Shown here one piece after another: positions 10,493 through 26,060 of a stretch of 64,000 bases of DNA. The stretch is from Kalmusia sp. IMI 367209 (taxonomy: Eukaryota; Ascomycota; Dothideomycetes; Pleosporales; Didymosphaeriaceae): contig JAPEUQ010000003.1 of the NCBI GenBank assembly GCA_027946365.1, forward strand, positions 1,488,001 through 1,552,000. The letters are read 5' to 3'. Each line of letters opens with the position of its first letter. Position 1 is the first letter of the stretch. A program made the translations under genes and the position numbers. The notes under the pieces were generated by a model that had not been told where the DNA came from, searched no databases, and was given only the letters and a program-made list of their open reading frames with translations.

Positions 10493-11385
10493 CTAGATGG
10501 CGAGTTGGACATTCTTGTCAAGATGGAGGCGTGGAGTTGCAGTGATCCGTCGCCGGAGCAGGCGTATTTTTCGCCGCCGCCGTCGGCGTAAGAGCAGGAG
10601 CATATGGACGCGGAAGGACCTGTGGATGGATCGAAACGACGGTGGACCATGGTGGAGATACCCCCTTTTTTTCCCTCCCTTACCTTACTCTTCCTGACAT
10701 ACATACCTACCTGCACTTTCTCAGTTGATACCCGACATATCGTCAACACTTGTTCTGTATATCGGGTGGATCGGTGTTGCATCGGAGATTTTTTTCTTTC
10801 CTGTTGTGCATGTTACATTTTGTTGTTTTTGCATACGTTGTTCAGAATCTCCGCTCGCTGCACACCTTTCTTTTGTCAGATCTCTCGCGCTTCGCGCTCG
10901 GGCGCCTCGTGAGATTTGCGCAACTATAACACTAATGCTCCCTGGGCTGGGCCCGTCTTCGTCGCTGTCAACCTTGTCGTTTTCTTTTGTTGATAGTATA
11001 GGGATGGGCATATGGATAGATACTGGGCTTCATGCTACGTTCTTTCGCTGTTCTTCAAGTACATCTTACATTGCCATGCAAGTGACCTCGTGATCTGCGG
11101 CCAATCGACAACGGATCTCCAACAGACAAGGGAGATGAGTATGAATTCAACAGATACCGAGATGCCTCCGAGCATGCATGATGATAAATGCAAAATAAGG
11201 GCGCACAAAGACTAACATAAATACTTCGTTCAAATATTGCGCTAAATATGCACTCATTACTACGTATCCCAAATATTACAATCGCAATAGTCTATAGCAT
11301 CCAGCGGACTTCTATCCCGACCGGAGCGACCGAGAAGCGAACCCTGTTCTTTCCCCCGTCCCTATGTACCTTTTCTCCATTACAT
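10493..11385. other. Convergent 3' intergenic region
   Basis: This lies between the stop codons of LYAR (+) and CYP51 (-). It is pyrimidine-rich after 10660. I see no gene in it. Confidence 0.6.
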
Positions 11386-13066
<1,681 letters not shown>

Positions 13067-13277
13067 GACGGCGGAGGAGCAGCTCAAAGGGCCTGGGTAG
13101 CGTGAAGAAGGGGCAGAGGCGGAGAATTGAAGTTATTAAATTTCCCTGGAGTCGAGGGGCGCTCGGGCCAGCACCATCCCGTTCCTGGCGTGCCGACGCA
13201 GAGGGCAGGCGATTTGCGAGCCAGCCGGCGGCTTCCTTGGCAGCCTACCGGGGGGCAAACATCCGTGAGAGGACACA

Positions 13278-13287
13278 ATCACACCAC
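13278..13287 (+). promoter_or_regulatory. SRE-like site ATCACACCAC upstream of CYP51
   Basis: The 10-mer differs by one base from the sterol regulatory element ATCACCCCAC and lies about 212 bp upstream of the CYP51 start codon. SREBP-type factors (SrbA in Aspergillus) bind such sites in cyp51 promoters. Functional use here is inference. Confidence 0.45.
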
Positions 13288-13357
13288 GAACTGACGACGC
13301 AACGCCTGCTAAGCCTCACCGCCCACAAACATCGTGCGCCGTATTGACGCTCACGCG

Positions 13358-13362
13358 ATTGG
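13358..13362 (-). promoter_or_regulatory. CCAAT box upstream of CYP51
   Basis: CCAAT reads on the gene's sense strand about 292 bp upstream of the start, 71 bp beyond the SRE-like site. The CCAAT-binding complex acts together with SrbA on Aspergillus cyp51A. Five bases alone are weak evidence. Confidence 0.35.
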
Positions 13363-14484
13363 TGGCACCAGGAAAGCGGGGAGTACATCTTGCCCAATCT
13401 CGCTAACCCTGACGAATTCACACATGGATGGATTATCATCTTTTTGTTTCCAAGACGACTCAGGCCCACATACAGCCACATTGACACTTTACCGTTGAGA
13501 CGCTAATTGAATGGTGGACCGAAGAACGAGCTGATGAGCATCTGTGGTCCTGGTAGAAGTCAAGTATCTGTCGACCAAACTACGTTCAGCCAATAGCAAA
13601 CAGAGCCTAGTGGCTATAATTTTCACAAGAGGGGATCTGCACTTGTCTGGACTAAGTCGCTGATGTCCTTACTTGAATTTGCAATTGATTTGACGTCAGA
13701 ACGATGGTCAAGTAGTATTCCGCACCCATCACTTATGAAAAGGGTACGAGAGGTTGATTGTGAACTCTTTTCACCGTGGTCCCGGAATCCCGCCCGTACG
13801 ATATATGCAGCCCTAAAGCAGGAGCTTGAGAAGGAAAGACTATCTGTCTATCAGCAAGACCAGGGCGAATTTCGTTGATCAGCAGCCACACACCATGATT
13901 GTTATCGGCACGGTCTCTGTTATGGCATTGATGCCATTTGTTTCTCACTGGTGAAAACATATCCTGATGATTCCCGCTTAAGAGCACATGCGGATAGCGA
14001 CTAGCCACCTAGAGATCAGCAAACCCAGTCTCTGAGCCAGAGGCACTCAGTGGTATACAAAACCACAAGCAGCAATCTGTCATGACATATAGTGAATTCT
14101 GCATAATTGCATGGCTCCATTACCTTGGTATAACAATTGTGCAGGCGATCTCACCGCTTAAGTATCGAGTGATTCTATAGTAAGAGGCAATGAGCATGGT
14201 AGATAATTCTTCAATTATGCCGCCGCTGTCGAGCATTACTCGAAGTTATACGCACTCTAACGTACAAGATGTCATCCTCCCAAACATCATCTGTGGAGGT
14301 CTTAGTCATGGGCAGAAGAGTAGCCTTTTTCCTAAGAGGCGCAACTTATCGATGCGCTGATATCCTTTCAAAGAAACACCTAACTCCAGACCAACCTTAA
14401 GCCTAGCCATGAACACGGCCATTGAGATACGACACCGTCAATATGTCGCTGGATAATCCATTCCAACACTACTATGTACTGGTA

Positions 14485-16743
<2,259 letters not shown>

Positions 16744-17581
16744 GGTGAACGGTTTTGCTAGCGGAACGATCGGAGGGTCAATGTTGTGCTCGATTAGAGA
16801 GCCGTGCAGCGTGTGTAGAGCATCTCCGTGGGGCGCGATGGAAGGTTAGCGGTGGGCGAGCGATGGTTTCGACAACGGGCGGCTGCCTCGATAGGGTGGT
16901 GGTGCCTCGAGACTGACTTTAGGCTGCCAAGAGATCAGCAGCTGCAGGCTCGAGCTCGCGGCGGGGATCGCAACTCCAACATCCGCCATCCTCGCCTGAT
17001 GAATGACGTCGCACAACAGCCTTCTCGCGATTGCAACACCATCCAACCCTGCAGAGCCCATTTCACATGGCGTGTCGAACCATTATCCCTGCGGACAGTT
17101 TGTATTAGTCATTCAGTAAGCAGTCAATGTCCATTGCTACGTAATGGAGACGAAAACAACGTCACCTTCGCCAACACACCGCTCCAGCATGAAATGCATC
17201 TATTTCCACATGGGCAAACGCAGACAGCACGCATTGTTTTGGATTTCAGGGTTCGAGTCACAAATGCGCGATGCAGTCGCCGCACATTCCCCTCACACAA
17301 GCTGTCTGGCCAGCATCTGCACGGATGCCACGCTGAAGCCATCATGTGCTAGACTCGAGCCACTCTCAAAATTTCACAAGCCATCAATTGATAATATTTC
17401 TCATCCCCTAACATGCCTCCTCAAACACGCGTCACGCGCCAGACGCCTAATCACGTGCTATTTGCGCCAAGTACCCGCCTTCTAACCCCATTCGGCCTCC
17501 ATTAGGCACCCTCACACCATTTCATACACCCTCGCAAAGGATGATTCGCTTCCCGACCCCTCGGCACCACATCCTCCAACC
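16744..17581. promoter_or_regulatory. Divergent promoter of checkpoint kinase and ATG10
   Basis: An 838-bp space separates the two start codons. A TGACGTC (CRE/ATF-like) occurs near 17004. No gene is visible. Confidence 0.45.
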
Positions 17582-18369
17582 ATGGACTCCGTAGCGTCCT
17601 TTCCACACCTCTCAGCGGCTGAGTTCCAAACCGCCTGCTCGCATCTAGTCCAAACATATGACTCGCTACAAGATAGATCCAGGAAAGGAAAGTGGTCGAC
17701 CGTCGAAACCAAAGAATCGTACGGGGAGAAATATCTGAGGATAAGCAAGGACGTGAGCAGTCTTATGAGTGATGTAGCGGAAGAGCAAGGAACACACAGC
17801 GATGAAGCCGAGATTGAAAAAAAGCTGCCGCGCCCTACATCAGCGAAAGAGGACCAAGCTTCACATGACGAGGAAGACGAGGTAGAAGAAGACGACGACG
17901 ATGAAGCTCTGGTGCCTTCGAAAGTGAACATCCCGCTCATACACTACGACGTTCTCTTGTCCCCCACCTACGCCGTCCCCACTCTCTACTTCCATATCTC
18001 CGACCCCCAACACCGCTTCCCGCCCACAATCAACACACTTTATACACACATCATCTCTCCAGCATACACAGACCAGGCAATTCATTCAGGTGTGCTTGGT
18101 GGTATCACGATTACTGTAAGTACTTCACTTCTTGAATATCGTCTGGGAGGGATACCGATGGTTTGGGTTTGTAGGACCATCCGATCGAGAACCGACCTGT
18201 TTTCTTCATCCATCCGTGTCGGACAGCGGAGGTTATGGAAGCTAGTATGAGCCCGAGGAAAGTTGACCCGTTTGAGTATCTAGTGATGTGGATTGGGGCT
18301 ACGGGTAAGTGTGTGGGGTTGGAAGTACCGATAGAGCTTGTGGTTCAGGAAACAGAGGCCAAAATATAA
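17582..18369 (+). CDS. atg10: Autophagy E2-like enzyme Atg10
   Basis: Exons 17582..18115 and 18175..18369 give 242 aa. Atg10 is the E2-like enzyme that transfers Atg12 from Atg7 to Atg5 in autophagosome formation. The conserved core is visible: VLLSPTYAVPTLYFHI, GVLGGITIT joined by the intron to DHPIENRPVFFIHPC, where Cys193 is the thioester cysteine of the HPC motif, followed by RTAEVM and a YLVMWIGATG strand. An acidic low-complexity insert (about residues 98-112) separates the N-terminal helix region from the core, as in other filamentous fungi. The intron is 59 nt. Confidence 0.93.
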
Positions 18370-18879
18370 CCCTAGCTGATAATACGTGGAGGTCTCGTTT
18401 GTTGATGTACACCAGGCCAGCTCGATACATAATGCGGCTGCACAGCTGTGATGTGAATATAGTAATGTGATACATTTGGCATTTTCCGTTCATTGACCAC
18501 TTGTCTAACGTACAGTTACATCGGCGGTAACAAAACAGATTATCAGTGACCGGTATGTTATATTTCCTTTGAGCCATATCCCATCAATTGCCTTGCGTTC
18601 AAGCGGCGGATACGCAGGCATAGAGCTACCTCGAGTAACCCCAGGATACACATTGGCTTTTCCAGCCAACGTTATGATCTCCTTTTCTACAAAACACGTT
18701 GCAATTGTTACCATTAGTACCACTTCGTTTGTTCCCATATCATTACTCCATATTGGTATCATAACTCATGGTATCGCTCCGACCCTATCGTACAGGATCA
18801 AGGAAATCATGAACAAGGATGTGTCGAAGAGCGCTGTGGCTGAACAAAAATCCTGCTGCGCTCTGGACGAGAGTGCTTC
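18370..18879. other. Convergent 3' intergenic region
   Basis: This 510-bp region lies between the ATG10 stop and the stop of the large minus-strand gene. The frame 18569-18886 (+) overlaps that stop and has no family features. Confidence 0.55.
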
Positions 18880-21800
18880 TCACTGATGCAAAGTCGCCGC
18901 ATCTCCCACAATCTCTTCACGTTGATTCTTGAGCTTCGATAACATATTTTGTGCCACCTTGTTGGTTGCGATTTTCTTCTGTTTATTGCCTTTCTGCACC
19001 GCATTGAGTCCCTTCTCGTGGGTTTTAAGTAGCATTTGCAATGCATGTTGACCATCTTTAGCATACGTGTCTGTAATGTCATTGACGGCAGACTCGTTAT
19101 CGACGATGTGCCGTAGGACTCGGTTGGACACGCGAAGGAGCTGGTCCTGCACGTTGCGTTGGTACGGCTGAAGGCTGCTTTCCCACTCGATTTCCTCTGC
19201 CTCCGATGTTGTTGGCACAACAGGATCGGTATTAGGTTCCGGTTCCGCAGATGTCGAACTGTGGCTGCTTGGGGAATGATCCATTGGCGGAGGTGAAGAC
19301 CTTAGCTGAGCAGAAGTGGAATTATTCATAGGAACCTGTGCGTCATCGAGCTCGTTAAGGGTGTCGCCTTCCATTTCAACATCATCAGCGACCAAGTGAG
19401 CGTTCACGCCCGCTTGACGACCTTGGTGTCCGAATAGAGAGGGATGGATTGGACTTTCTGTCAGGACACTTGCCTTGGGAGACTCAATGGTCCGGCTGTG
19501 TGAGCGCTTGAAAAGATTCGGTACTTGAATTTGATGTATCTCAACAGACTGTGGGATTATTTTAGGGCCACTAGACAGCTCTAGAGGCTGTACCATGGGC
19601 GAAACCTGACTCGAAGTGGGGACTGGACTGCCACCCAACTCAATCGGAGCCTTTTGCGAGCCAACCCTTTTGTTTCCTGACGTCTCCAAGGTGGCGCTAT
19701 CGTTGGTAAGTCTGCGAGTGAACTCATTGACTTTCTGGTGCTTAGATTGAAATGGGTCGCTCTTCTCCATCTTATACTTTCCTAGCTCTTCTTCCCTTAT
19801 AACATGGTGTCGGTCCGCATGCCCAGAGATTGCTGTAGATGGTGCACGGGGAGATGCAGGAGTTGGTTTACTGTTGCTCGAGAAGATCTCTACACTGGCA
19901 GACATATCCGTATGACTTCGTCTAGCGAGCTGATGGACGGGAGTTTGGCGTTCGTAATTTTGCATTTGCGAACGTCCTATGCGCTGGCGCGTCTTAGGCG
20001 AGGTAACATGCTCATTATCCTCGATGACTGGTTTAGGTGGAGCCAGCATAGTGCCAGTTTCGCGACCTAAAGGCACGTGTCGACCACAGGGACTTGAAGG
20101 GTCTTCAGGTACTCTTGTACGGGCCATTGTAGGTTGAAGCTGATTAGAGTTCAACAGTCCGATTTCAACAATATTGCTGGTTCCATCGTGACCGTTTTTA
20201 GCCCGTTTGTGTGGTGGTGTTGTTGGTTGTGGGCTAGTCAAAGGTCGTTTCCGCGATGATATGTGAATTTTGGGCTCATAGAATCTCTCCACATCGTTGA
20301 GTTTCTCCAGCACGTATGCTTCTGAGTTTAGGTTCACGTCTTTCCGTGGGCTAGCTAATTCAGTCTTCTGTTTCGCTCGAGCCTTGACGACAAGTCTTTT
20401 CGCTCTGTTTCCCTGTATTGAAGACTCGGATTGTTGACCTTGTTGAGGGTTTGATTTGGGTTGAAGGTTTGAAAGCAAAGATCCCTCCTTAAGTGGTTGC
20501 ACCTGCTCGATAATGGCTTTGGATCGTAAGTTTCTTTTATTGCATGTACTCTTCTCTGATGAAGATCCCAAGGGCTCCCTGACTTTGGTCCTCTTAGGCC
20601 GCGCACGAGTAGAACGTACTTCCTTCTTCTGTGGGCTTTGGGCGAATCCGGATCCCGAACTATCCTCTCCCGACGTTTCGCCTTTTTTATACGTGACTGC
20701 CTTTACTCGCCTTCGCTTAAGAATCCGCGTAGCTCCTTGGTCGTCCTCTTGTGGGATTCTGAAAACATCTGATTGCAAGTGCTGTAGTTTTTTGCCTTGC
20801 TTGTGATCAGATTTTGGAACTTTGGGCAAGCCTGGCGGTCTAGATACCCTCTTAGGAGCTCGGGACGTTCGTAAGCTCAATGATTCTTCATCATCCTCCG
20901 TGTGCATCCCGTCTTGAGATTGAGGTCTCGGCTTCAGCTTCAATGTCGTTGAATTCGATTTGGCTGACCTGATTGCAGACCTTTCGGAGGCGGCGTCATC
21001 CTTTCGACTAACAGGTGGCTTTCTGGTCTTCAACGGCCTAGGTCGCTTCGTTGTTGGCGAGCGATCAGGGAAATCGAGGCCAGTCAGGGTGGTATTTTGA
21101 CTTGGCGTGACTTCACTCGATCGCAAAGTTCTTTTGATTGGGGGAAGCGCAACAGTCCTAGGTTCAGCCGGTACAAATTGAACCCGGTCGCTCGCGTCTA
21201 GCACAGTATGATGCGCTCGTTGCGATGAGTTAAATTCGACTATCCCTCCTCTCGAGATCGCTTCACATTGTTCGTTGCTCAAGCCAGCCATTGTATTGCT
21301 CGGGTTTCCTTCAGAATAGACGATCTCCTTGATGGAATTCATGCATTCCTCAGCGTCGGTCTTATGCTCCATGATGATAGTAAAGACATTTCCGTAGTGC
21401 TCCGAACAATTTACTTCGTAAGAGGTGGAATTCGGCGCGAACTCTAGGACCACTTCCCATGGTACATTCGCCGTTTGCCTGTTTTGAGAGTCATATAAAT
21501 CGGATGGTTGGCAACGCACATCCAGAATCGAACGTAATGGTACGTCCACAAATTCGATTTCGTGCAGGAGGGAGTCCGGCGTGATGATGGTAAGTGTATG
21601 GCCTTCAATCAGAAGTAAGGGCGCGATTTCATATGCTAGCGACCGCTTATATCCATCAGGAGCGTGAAGAGCCGCTGGGTATAGAATGACCGGCTGGGAT
21701 TCGGAACTAGTGATGACGATCTGTGATAAGGCGTCCATGTAATCTTGGAATTGCTTCATCCAGCGGGCATCAACATGCTTGGGAAAGAAAGACTCCGTAC

Positions 21801-22191
21801 TGCGACCCTTGTCCATGGCCCAGAATTCGGAGAACTTAATGCCTTGAGAAATCCCGGAGCGAATGATCAAACCAGCGACTATTCGAGTCTCTTCAGCTTC
21901 AGTCGTTCCCAGAATGACCGCACCTATCCGAGAGATTTTGTTTGAAGCGCGCCTGATTCGTAGCGCCACGCCAGAACAGGCCTCAATCATTCTAGCTAGG
22001 GCAAGACCAATCCATCTCCGGCGCCTGAGAGACACGTTGTCGTCGCAAAACGCCTCGAGGAATGCTTCTGCTGTAGCATGAAGAGCCGAGGAGCCCACCA
22101 CAATTCCTTTGGACGCGAGCTCGTGTAGACGTTTGCAGGCGACATTGTCATCGGAGATGTTGAGTGCAGCTTCAAAATTCTGTGCGGACAT
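18880..22191 (-). CDS. Large protein with ARM-like N-terminus, disordered middle and C-terminal coiled coil; candidate meiotic axis protein
   Basis: Single exon, 1103 aa. I do not recognise it by strong sequence identity. Residues about 15-120 look like short alpha-alpha repeats (ARM/HEAT-like); 165-295 look like a beta-rich PH-like module; a short basic/proline segment (PPIKRTLRSSEV, about 350-361) follows; 360-980 is a long basic, Ser/Thr/Pro-rich disordered linker with many KR pairs; the last 110 or so residues are predicted helical coiled coil (QDQLLRVSNRVLRHIVDNE onward). This order matches Red1 (yeast) and SYCP2 (animals): N-terminal ARM plus PH-like domain, HORMA-binding closure motif just after it, linker, and oligomerising C-terminal coiled coil. 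Function in meiotic chromosome axes is inference from architecture only. Alternatives are other chromatin scaffold proteins. Confidence 0.75.
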   Translation of the reverse strand: MSAQNFEAALNISDDNVACKRLHELASKGIVVGSSALHATAEAFLEAFCDDNVSLRRRRWIGLALARMIEACSGVALRIRRASNKISRIGAVILGTTEAEETRIVAGLIIRSGISQGIKFSEFWAMDKGRSTESFFPKHVDARWMKQFQDYMDALSQIVITSSESQPVILYPAALHAPDGYKRSLAYEIAPLLLIEGHTLTIITPDSLLHEIEFVDVPLRSILDVRCQPSDLYDSQNRQTANVPWEVVLEFAPNSTSYEVNCSEHYGNVFTIIMEHKTDAEECMNSIKEIVYSEGNPSNTMAGLSNEQCEAISRGGIVEFNSSQRAHHTVLDASDRVQFVPAEPRTVALPPIKRTLRSSEVTPSQNTTLTGLDFPDRSPTTKRPRPLKTRKPPVSRKDDAASERSAIRSAKSNSTTLKLKPRPQSQDGMHTEDDEESLSLRTSRAPKRVSRPPGLPKVPKSDHKQGKKLQHLQSDVFRIPQEDDQGATRILKRRRVKAVTYKKGETSGEDSSGSGFAQSPQKKEVRSTRARPKRTKVREPLGSSSEKSTCNKRNLRSKAIIEQVQPLKEGSLLSNLQPKSNPQQGQQSESSIQGNRAKRLVVKARAKQKTELASPRKDVNLNSEAYVLEKLNDVERFYEPKIHISSRKRPLTSPQPTTPPHKRAKNGHDGTSNIVEIGLLNSNQLQPTMARTRVPEDPSSPCGRHVPLGRETGTMLAPPKPVIEDNEHVTSPKTRQRIGRSQMQNYERQTPVHQLARRSHTDMSASVEIFSSNSKPTPASPRAPSTAISGHADRHHVIREEELGKYKMEKSDPFQSKHQKVNEFTRRLTNDSATLETSGNKRVGSQKAPIELGGSPVPTSSQVSPMVQPLELSSGPKIIPQSVEIHQIQVPNLFKRSHSRTIESPKASVLTESPIHPSLFGHQGRQAGVNAHLVADDVEMEGDTLNELDDAQVPMNNSTSAQLRSSPPPMDHSPSSHSSTSAEPEPNTDPVVPTTSEAEEIEWESSLQPYQRNVQDQLLRVSNRVLRHIVDNESAVNDITDTYAKDGQHALQMLLKTHEKGLNAVQKGNKQKKIATNKVAQNMLSKLKNQREEIVGDAATLHQ

Positions 22192-23132
22192 TGTCGAATC
22201 AATCGATCGAGCGAGTCACCATTGGAGATGTGTGACGCGACGCGACAGGCCAGTAGCCGTGTGTAAGGAATTGACTTTAAGAAATGGAGAGCCGCGGGTT
22301 GAGAAGAGAAATAAAGTGAGGGTGATCGATGCGAAAGAAAGGTAGAGAAGCAGACAAAGAGAATGAGCAGCGAGGAAGGTGCGGCTGCCCGTCAAAGAGA
22401 GAAGGCACAAAGCCGCGCGCTTATGACAGCTACGTCTTCACGTTTCGACCACGTCTGTGCTAGTACCAATGATTGCAACGGTGAATCAAATGAAGTATGA
22501 GTATGAGTACGATGCAACTCGAGAATCGCGTGAGGGCCTCCGCTCACTATGGCGTCAGAGATTTTCGCCGGACGTGTAGCACAATAGTACGCGAGGCCGC
22601 AATGTAAGGGGCTGGAGGAGAGACCAGTAGCCAAGCAAACAGTAACCGTTCAAAATGACCAGTTGGTAAACCATATATCAATGAAGAGAATTGATCTAGT
22701 AAGAGCCTTGGTGTACTATGGTCAATGACCTGAGCTGTGAAGGCATATGTTCGCGTACGCGACGTGACGCGACGCGTCCATAATCCATGGCTGTAACTGC
22801 TCGGAAGCGCTATGCCGAATACGGTCACATTGCTCTGTCCGGTACTAAACTTCGAATTGGCGCTATACAATGTACTCCTCGACGACCGTCCCACAATTCT
22901 GTTATTCTTATACAGTCTAACATTCAATGATGACGGCCGTAACCTCGATGCAGGAAATGCCTTATGCGGCTCTGCTATGGCTAATGTAACGCCGGTCTTC
23001 GCTACCGCGATCCTTCGACATGACAGGGGTTTGGACAAGTGTTCTTGCATCCGTCTCCCTCACTAGAGACCACGTAATTCTGACAGCTAAGGCTTTCGTG
23101 CATCTTACCTCGTGGGCGGGTGCTAACATAGG
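22192..23132. promoter_or_regulatory. Divergent promoter with two copies of a 12-mer
   Basis: A 941-bp space separates the large minus-strand gene and the MFS gene. TGACGCGACGCG occurs exactly at 22233-22244 and 22765-22776; the second continues into ACGCGT (MluI box, bound by MBF-type factors in yeasts). No gene is visible. Confidence 0.5.
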
Positions 23133-25138
23133 ATGACGCAAGCTGCCGATAAAAAAAGGAGTGTGCAACCGTTGGTGGTGCCTAACATCAGCAGCATCAG
23201 GTTGCATCTGATCATAGTCGGGTACGTCCGAAACCGGGAGAAAAGTCTACAAAGAGCATACCAAATGCTAATAGTAGCAACCTCTACACGAAAGCATGGC
23301 TGGAAGGCCGCTTTGACGTTCCCATCATTCAGATCGTTTACCGTGCCTTTGCCATGTACTAACGAGACCAGGCTATGGCTCTGTTTGTTCATCTCGGCGA
23401 TGGACACTACCATCATCACAACTACCCTTTTTCGAATTTCCAGCAACTTCTATGCCCTTGATCAAGGGCCATGGCTAGTCACCGCCTACCTGCTCGCCTA
23501 CAACTCTTTCCTAATGATCACCGCAAAGCTCAGCGATGTCTGGGGTCTAAAAGCTATTTTGCTTGCCTTTAACGCCTTCTTCCTTGTTTTTTCGATGGCC
23601 TGTAGCGCGGCCCAGACGATGACCCAACTGTGTGGTAACACCTTCATGGATAGCAATATGGTCGCTAATGTGAATTAGGATCGTGTTCCGTGCTTTTCAG
23701 GGCATCGGCGGTTCAGGTTTATACTCGCTCGTCTTTGTAGCTATCATGAAGCTGATTGTCCCGGAAAAGATGGCCTTATACTCAGGCGTAATCACCTCTG
23801 TATTCGCCTTGGCTAATCTGCTGGGTCCACTTCTTGGAGGCGCGATAGGTGACCACACCAACTGGAGGTGGATATTCTGGATCAAGTAAGCTCGCTGTTC
23901 AAGTGATTCTTCTAATCTTCAAACTAACTGAAATCAGCGCCCCAGTCATAGCTATCGCTATGGCTATATTATTTGCGACCATGCCCGGTCTAAAAGACAC
24001 CAAGTCAATCAAAGACCGTCTCCGTGGCTTCGACGGCATTGGAGGTACACTCTCCGTTTGCTGGCCAATCCCTCTCCTCTTTGCCTTGCAGGAGGCAGGC
24101 GTCTCTTACGCATGGAACAGTGGTGTCATCATCGGTACTCTTGTTACAGCGATCGTCCTACTCATCCTATTTGCATGTTACGAGACCTGGGCATCATATA
24201 AGACAAACGTTGATGTCATATTCCCGGCAAGATTCGTTACGAACCCGGCCAGTGCCCTCTTGCTCCTCAGCATGTTTTTACTCGGATTTCCGTTCACCGT
24301 CATGTTCATCCAATTACCTCAGCGCTTTCAGGGTGTGAACTTCACAAGTGCAGAGCGAGCCGGTATTCTTCTCTTGCCTGTCTCTCTTCTCACTCCAGTC
24401 GGTGCTATGGTCGGCGGAGCTTTGAACGGCAAGAAGATCCCCGCAGAGTACATACTCCTAATGGGAACAGCTATCGTCAGCATCGGAACAGGGTTACTGA
24501 GCAGCTTGCCTATCGACTCTGCCATATCAAACAGCACGTATGGATTTGAGATCATCACAGGTTTTGGACTGGGCCTCGCTACCACTCCTTATTTCATCTT
24601 GCTATATACAAGTATTGAAGAGAAAGATGTCTCTATCGGAACCGGCATACTCAATATGCTGCGAACACTGGGGGGGTAAGTCCAACTGTCCCTTGGCACA
24701 TAGCCCCTTTGAATCCAGATTCTAACCTCAATTAGTGCCGCTGCTGTCGCCATATGCTCCGCACTACATAATTCAGCGCTAGAACATGATCTACCGACAA
24801 TATTGAGCCCAGAGCAAGTTGCCGGCGTGAAGGCCTCGGGCACTTTCATTGCACAATTACCTGAACAGAGCCATCTTGCTTTAGGTGAGGTGTTTGGAAG
24901 GAGTTACAACAAGCAGTTCAAAGTTATACTAGCTTTCACACTTCTAAATTTCCTAGTCGTGATTGTCCTCGCAGTAGTCAGAAAGAGAAAGGGCATCTTT
25001 GGTAAGATGCCAGTGAGAACGTTGCAGAATGAGTTCACAAAGCCCGCTAGTAGTAATGCGGAAGGGGAGAAAAGCGACGAGGTGGCTACAGGGGTTGTGA
25101 AAGAGACACGAGAGGGCGAAAACGTTAAACGAAAGTAG
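23133..25138 (+). CDS. MFS drug:H+ antiporter, 14-TM (DHA2-like)
   Basis: Exons 23133..23221, 23372..23629, 23679..23885, 23938..24675 and 24736..25138 give 564 aa. It is a plasma-membrane proton antiporter likely to export small toxic molecules. Evidence: LWLCLFISAMDTTIITTTL (TM1 with the DTT motif D1), KLSDVWGLK (motif A), FRAFQGIGGSGLYS (motif B/C region), [24 protein letters not shown] (motif C and the DHA2 signature), and about 14 hydrophobic segments with a 50-residue cytosolic tail. The exon 2 donor is non-standard (GTGTGG) but is the only one keeping the TQLIVFRAFQG block in frame. Substrate is unknown. There is no adjacent biosynthetic gene to suggest a self-resistance role. Confidence 0.9.
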
Positions 25139-26060
25139 GGAAGTCATTAGTCGACTTTTGACTGAGAGCATTTGAGTTCACTCGGGACTTGGAACTCCTT
25201 ATCTTCTGCAGCACCACACAAACATGCTTCTAGGTAATTTACACCGATAGTTTCTCGTTCGCAGTTTCAAATAATTATACTAGAGCTTTCCCGTCAGCAA
25301 ATAAAAAATTCGATTAGAATCGGATCTCGCAGCTCAACAAGGCTTGAATATGTCGCATGTCAGTCCGACTTGGTTAGTGAAACCGTGCCCACAGTGCCAC
25401 AACCAGCCAACGACTCCACCCCGACCCACAACATTCATACTACATGTCTACTTTAGCACTAGACGTTATCCCTATACGTCTATCACCATCACTATTCAAC
25501 TTGTACCCCCACGTACCCATCGGCCCGAGGTCAAACCATTTCAACGCCACTCCGCATCCCGCATCTCCATGCCGAAGCTTAGCGCGCCTTCCCTCCCCAC
25601 TATTGGCCCCAAACCCTACCTTCCCCGCACCACGCAGCACCAAGCCTCCACGCGCCTTAAGCAGCGTCAATGGCGATGACAACCTGCCGTCAGGATCGCG
25701 GAGCACCGGGTACATCTCGACGTTCCGACGTGTGTGAGAACGGAAATAACTTGCATGGCATGTCAAGCGTGCGGCTAGGGGCGGGAACGCTTCGAGGCAC
25801 CTATAAGCATTGCAGAAGCGGAGCAAGCGGAGTTAGTAAACGTGGGTGCTGGTTGATAGGACGGACGTCAGCGGTTGTGGGGATGGATGAAGGGAGGGAT
25901 GGCGTGGTTCGGAGTGATAAGCAGCGAGTAGTGAAATCATGGGGTCATAAGAGAGCAAGGTCCTTTTTTCTTTTGACGTCTTCGGGTCCGTTTCGTCTTC
26001 CTTCGAGTGCTGTATCATTGCGACACAGATTTTCAGTGCGCATCCGTCTCGCGTGACCAA
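25139..26060. other. Intergenic between two MFS genes
   Basis: This 922-bp region lies between head-to-tail genes and should hold the second MFS promoter. Frames at 25344-25740 and 25670-26056 have biased composition but no family features. Confidence 0.55.

Larger units (their letters stand above)
13067..14484. other. CYP51 promoter and kinase 3' region
   Basis: This 1.4-kb gap holds the CYP51 promoter on the left and, past about 13600, unassigned sequence up to the kinase stop codon. Small frames (13663-13878 +, 13733-14008 -) overlap antisense to each other and lack family features. Confidence 0.55.

Noticed and set aside
17240..17270. GGTTCGAGTC resembling a tRNA T-loop
   Set aside because: No matching acceptor or anticodon arms in the surrounding 90 bases; it lies in a promoter.
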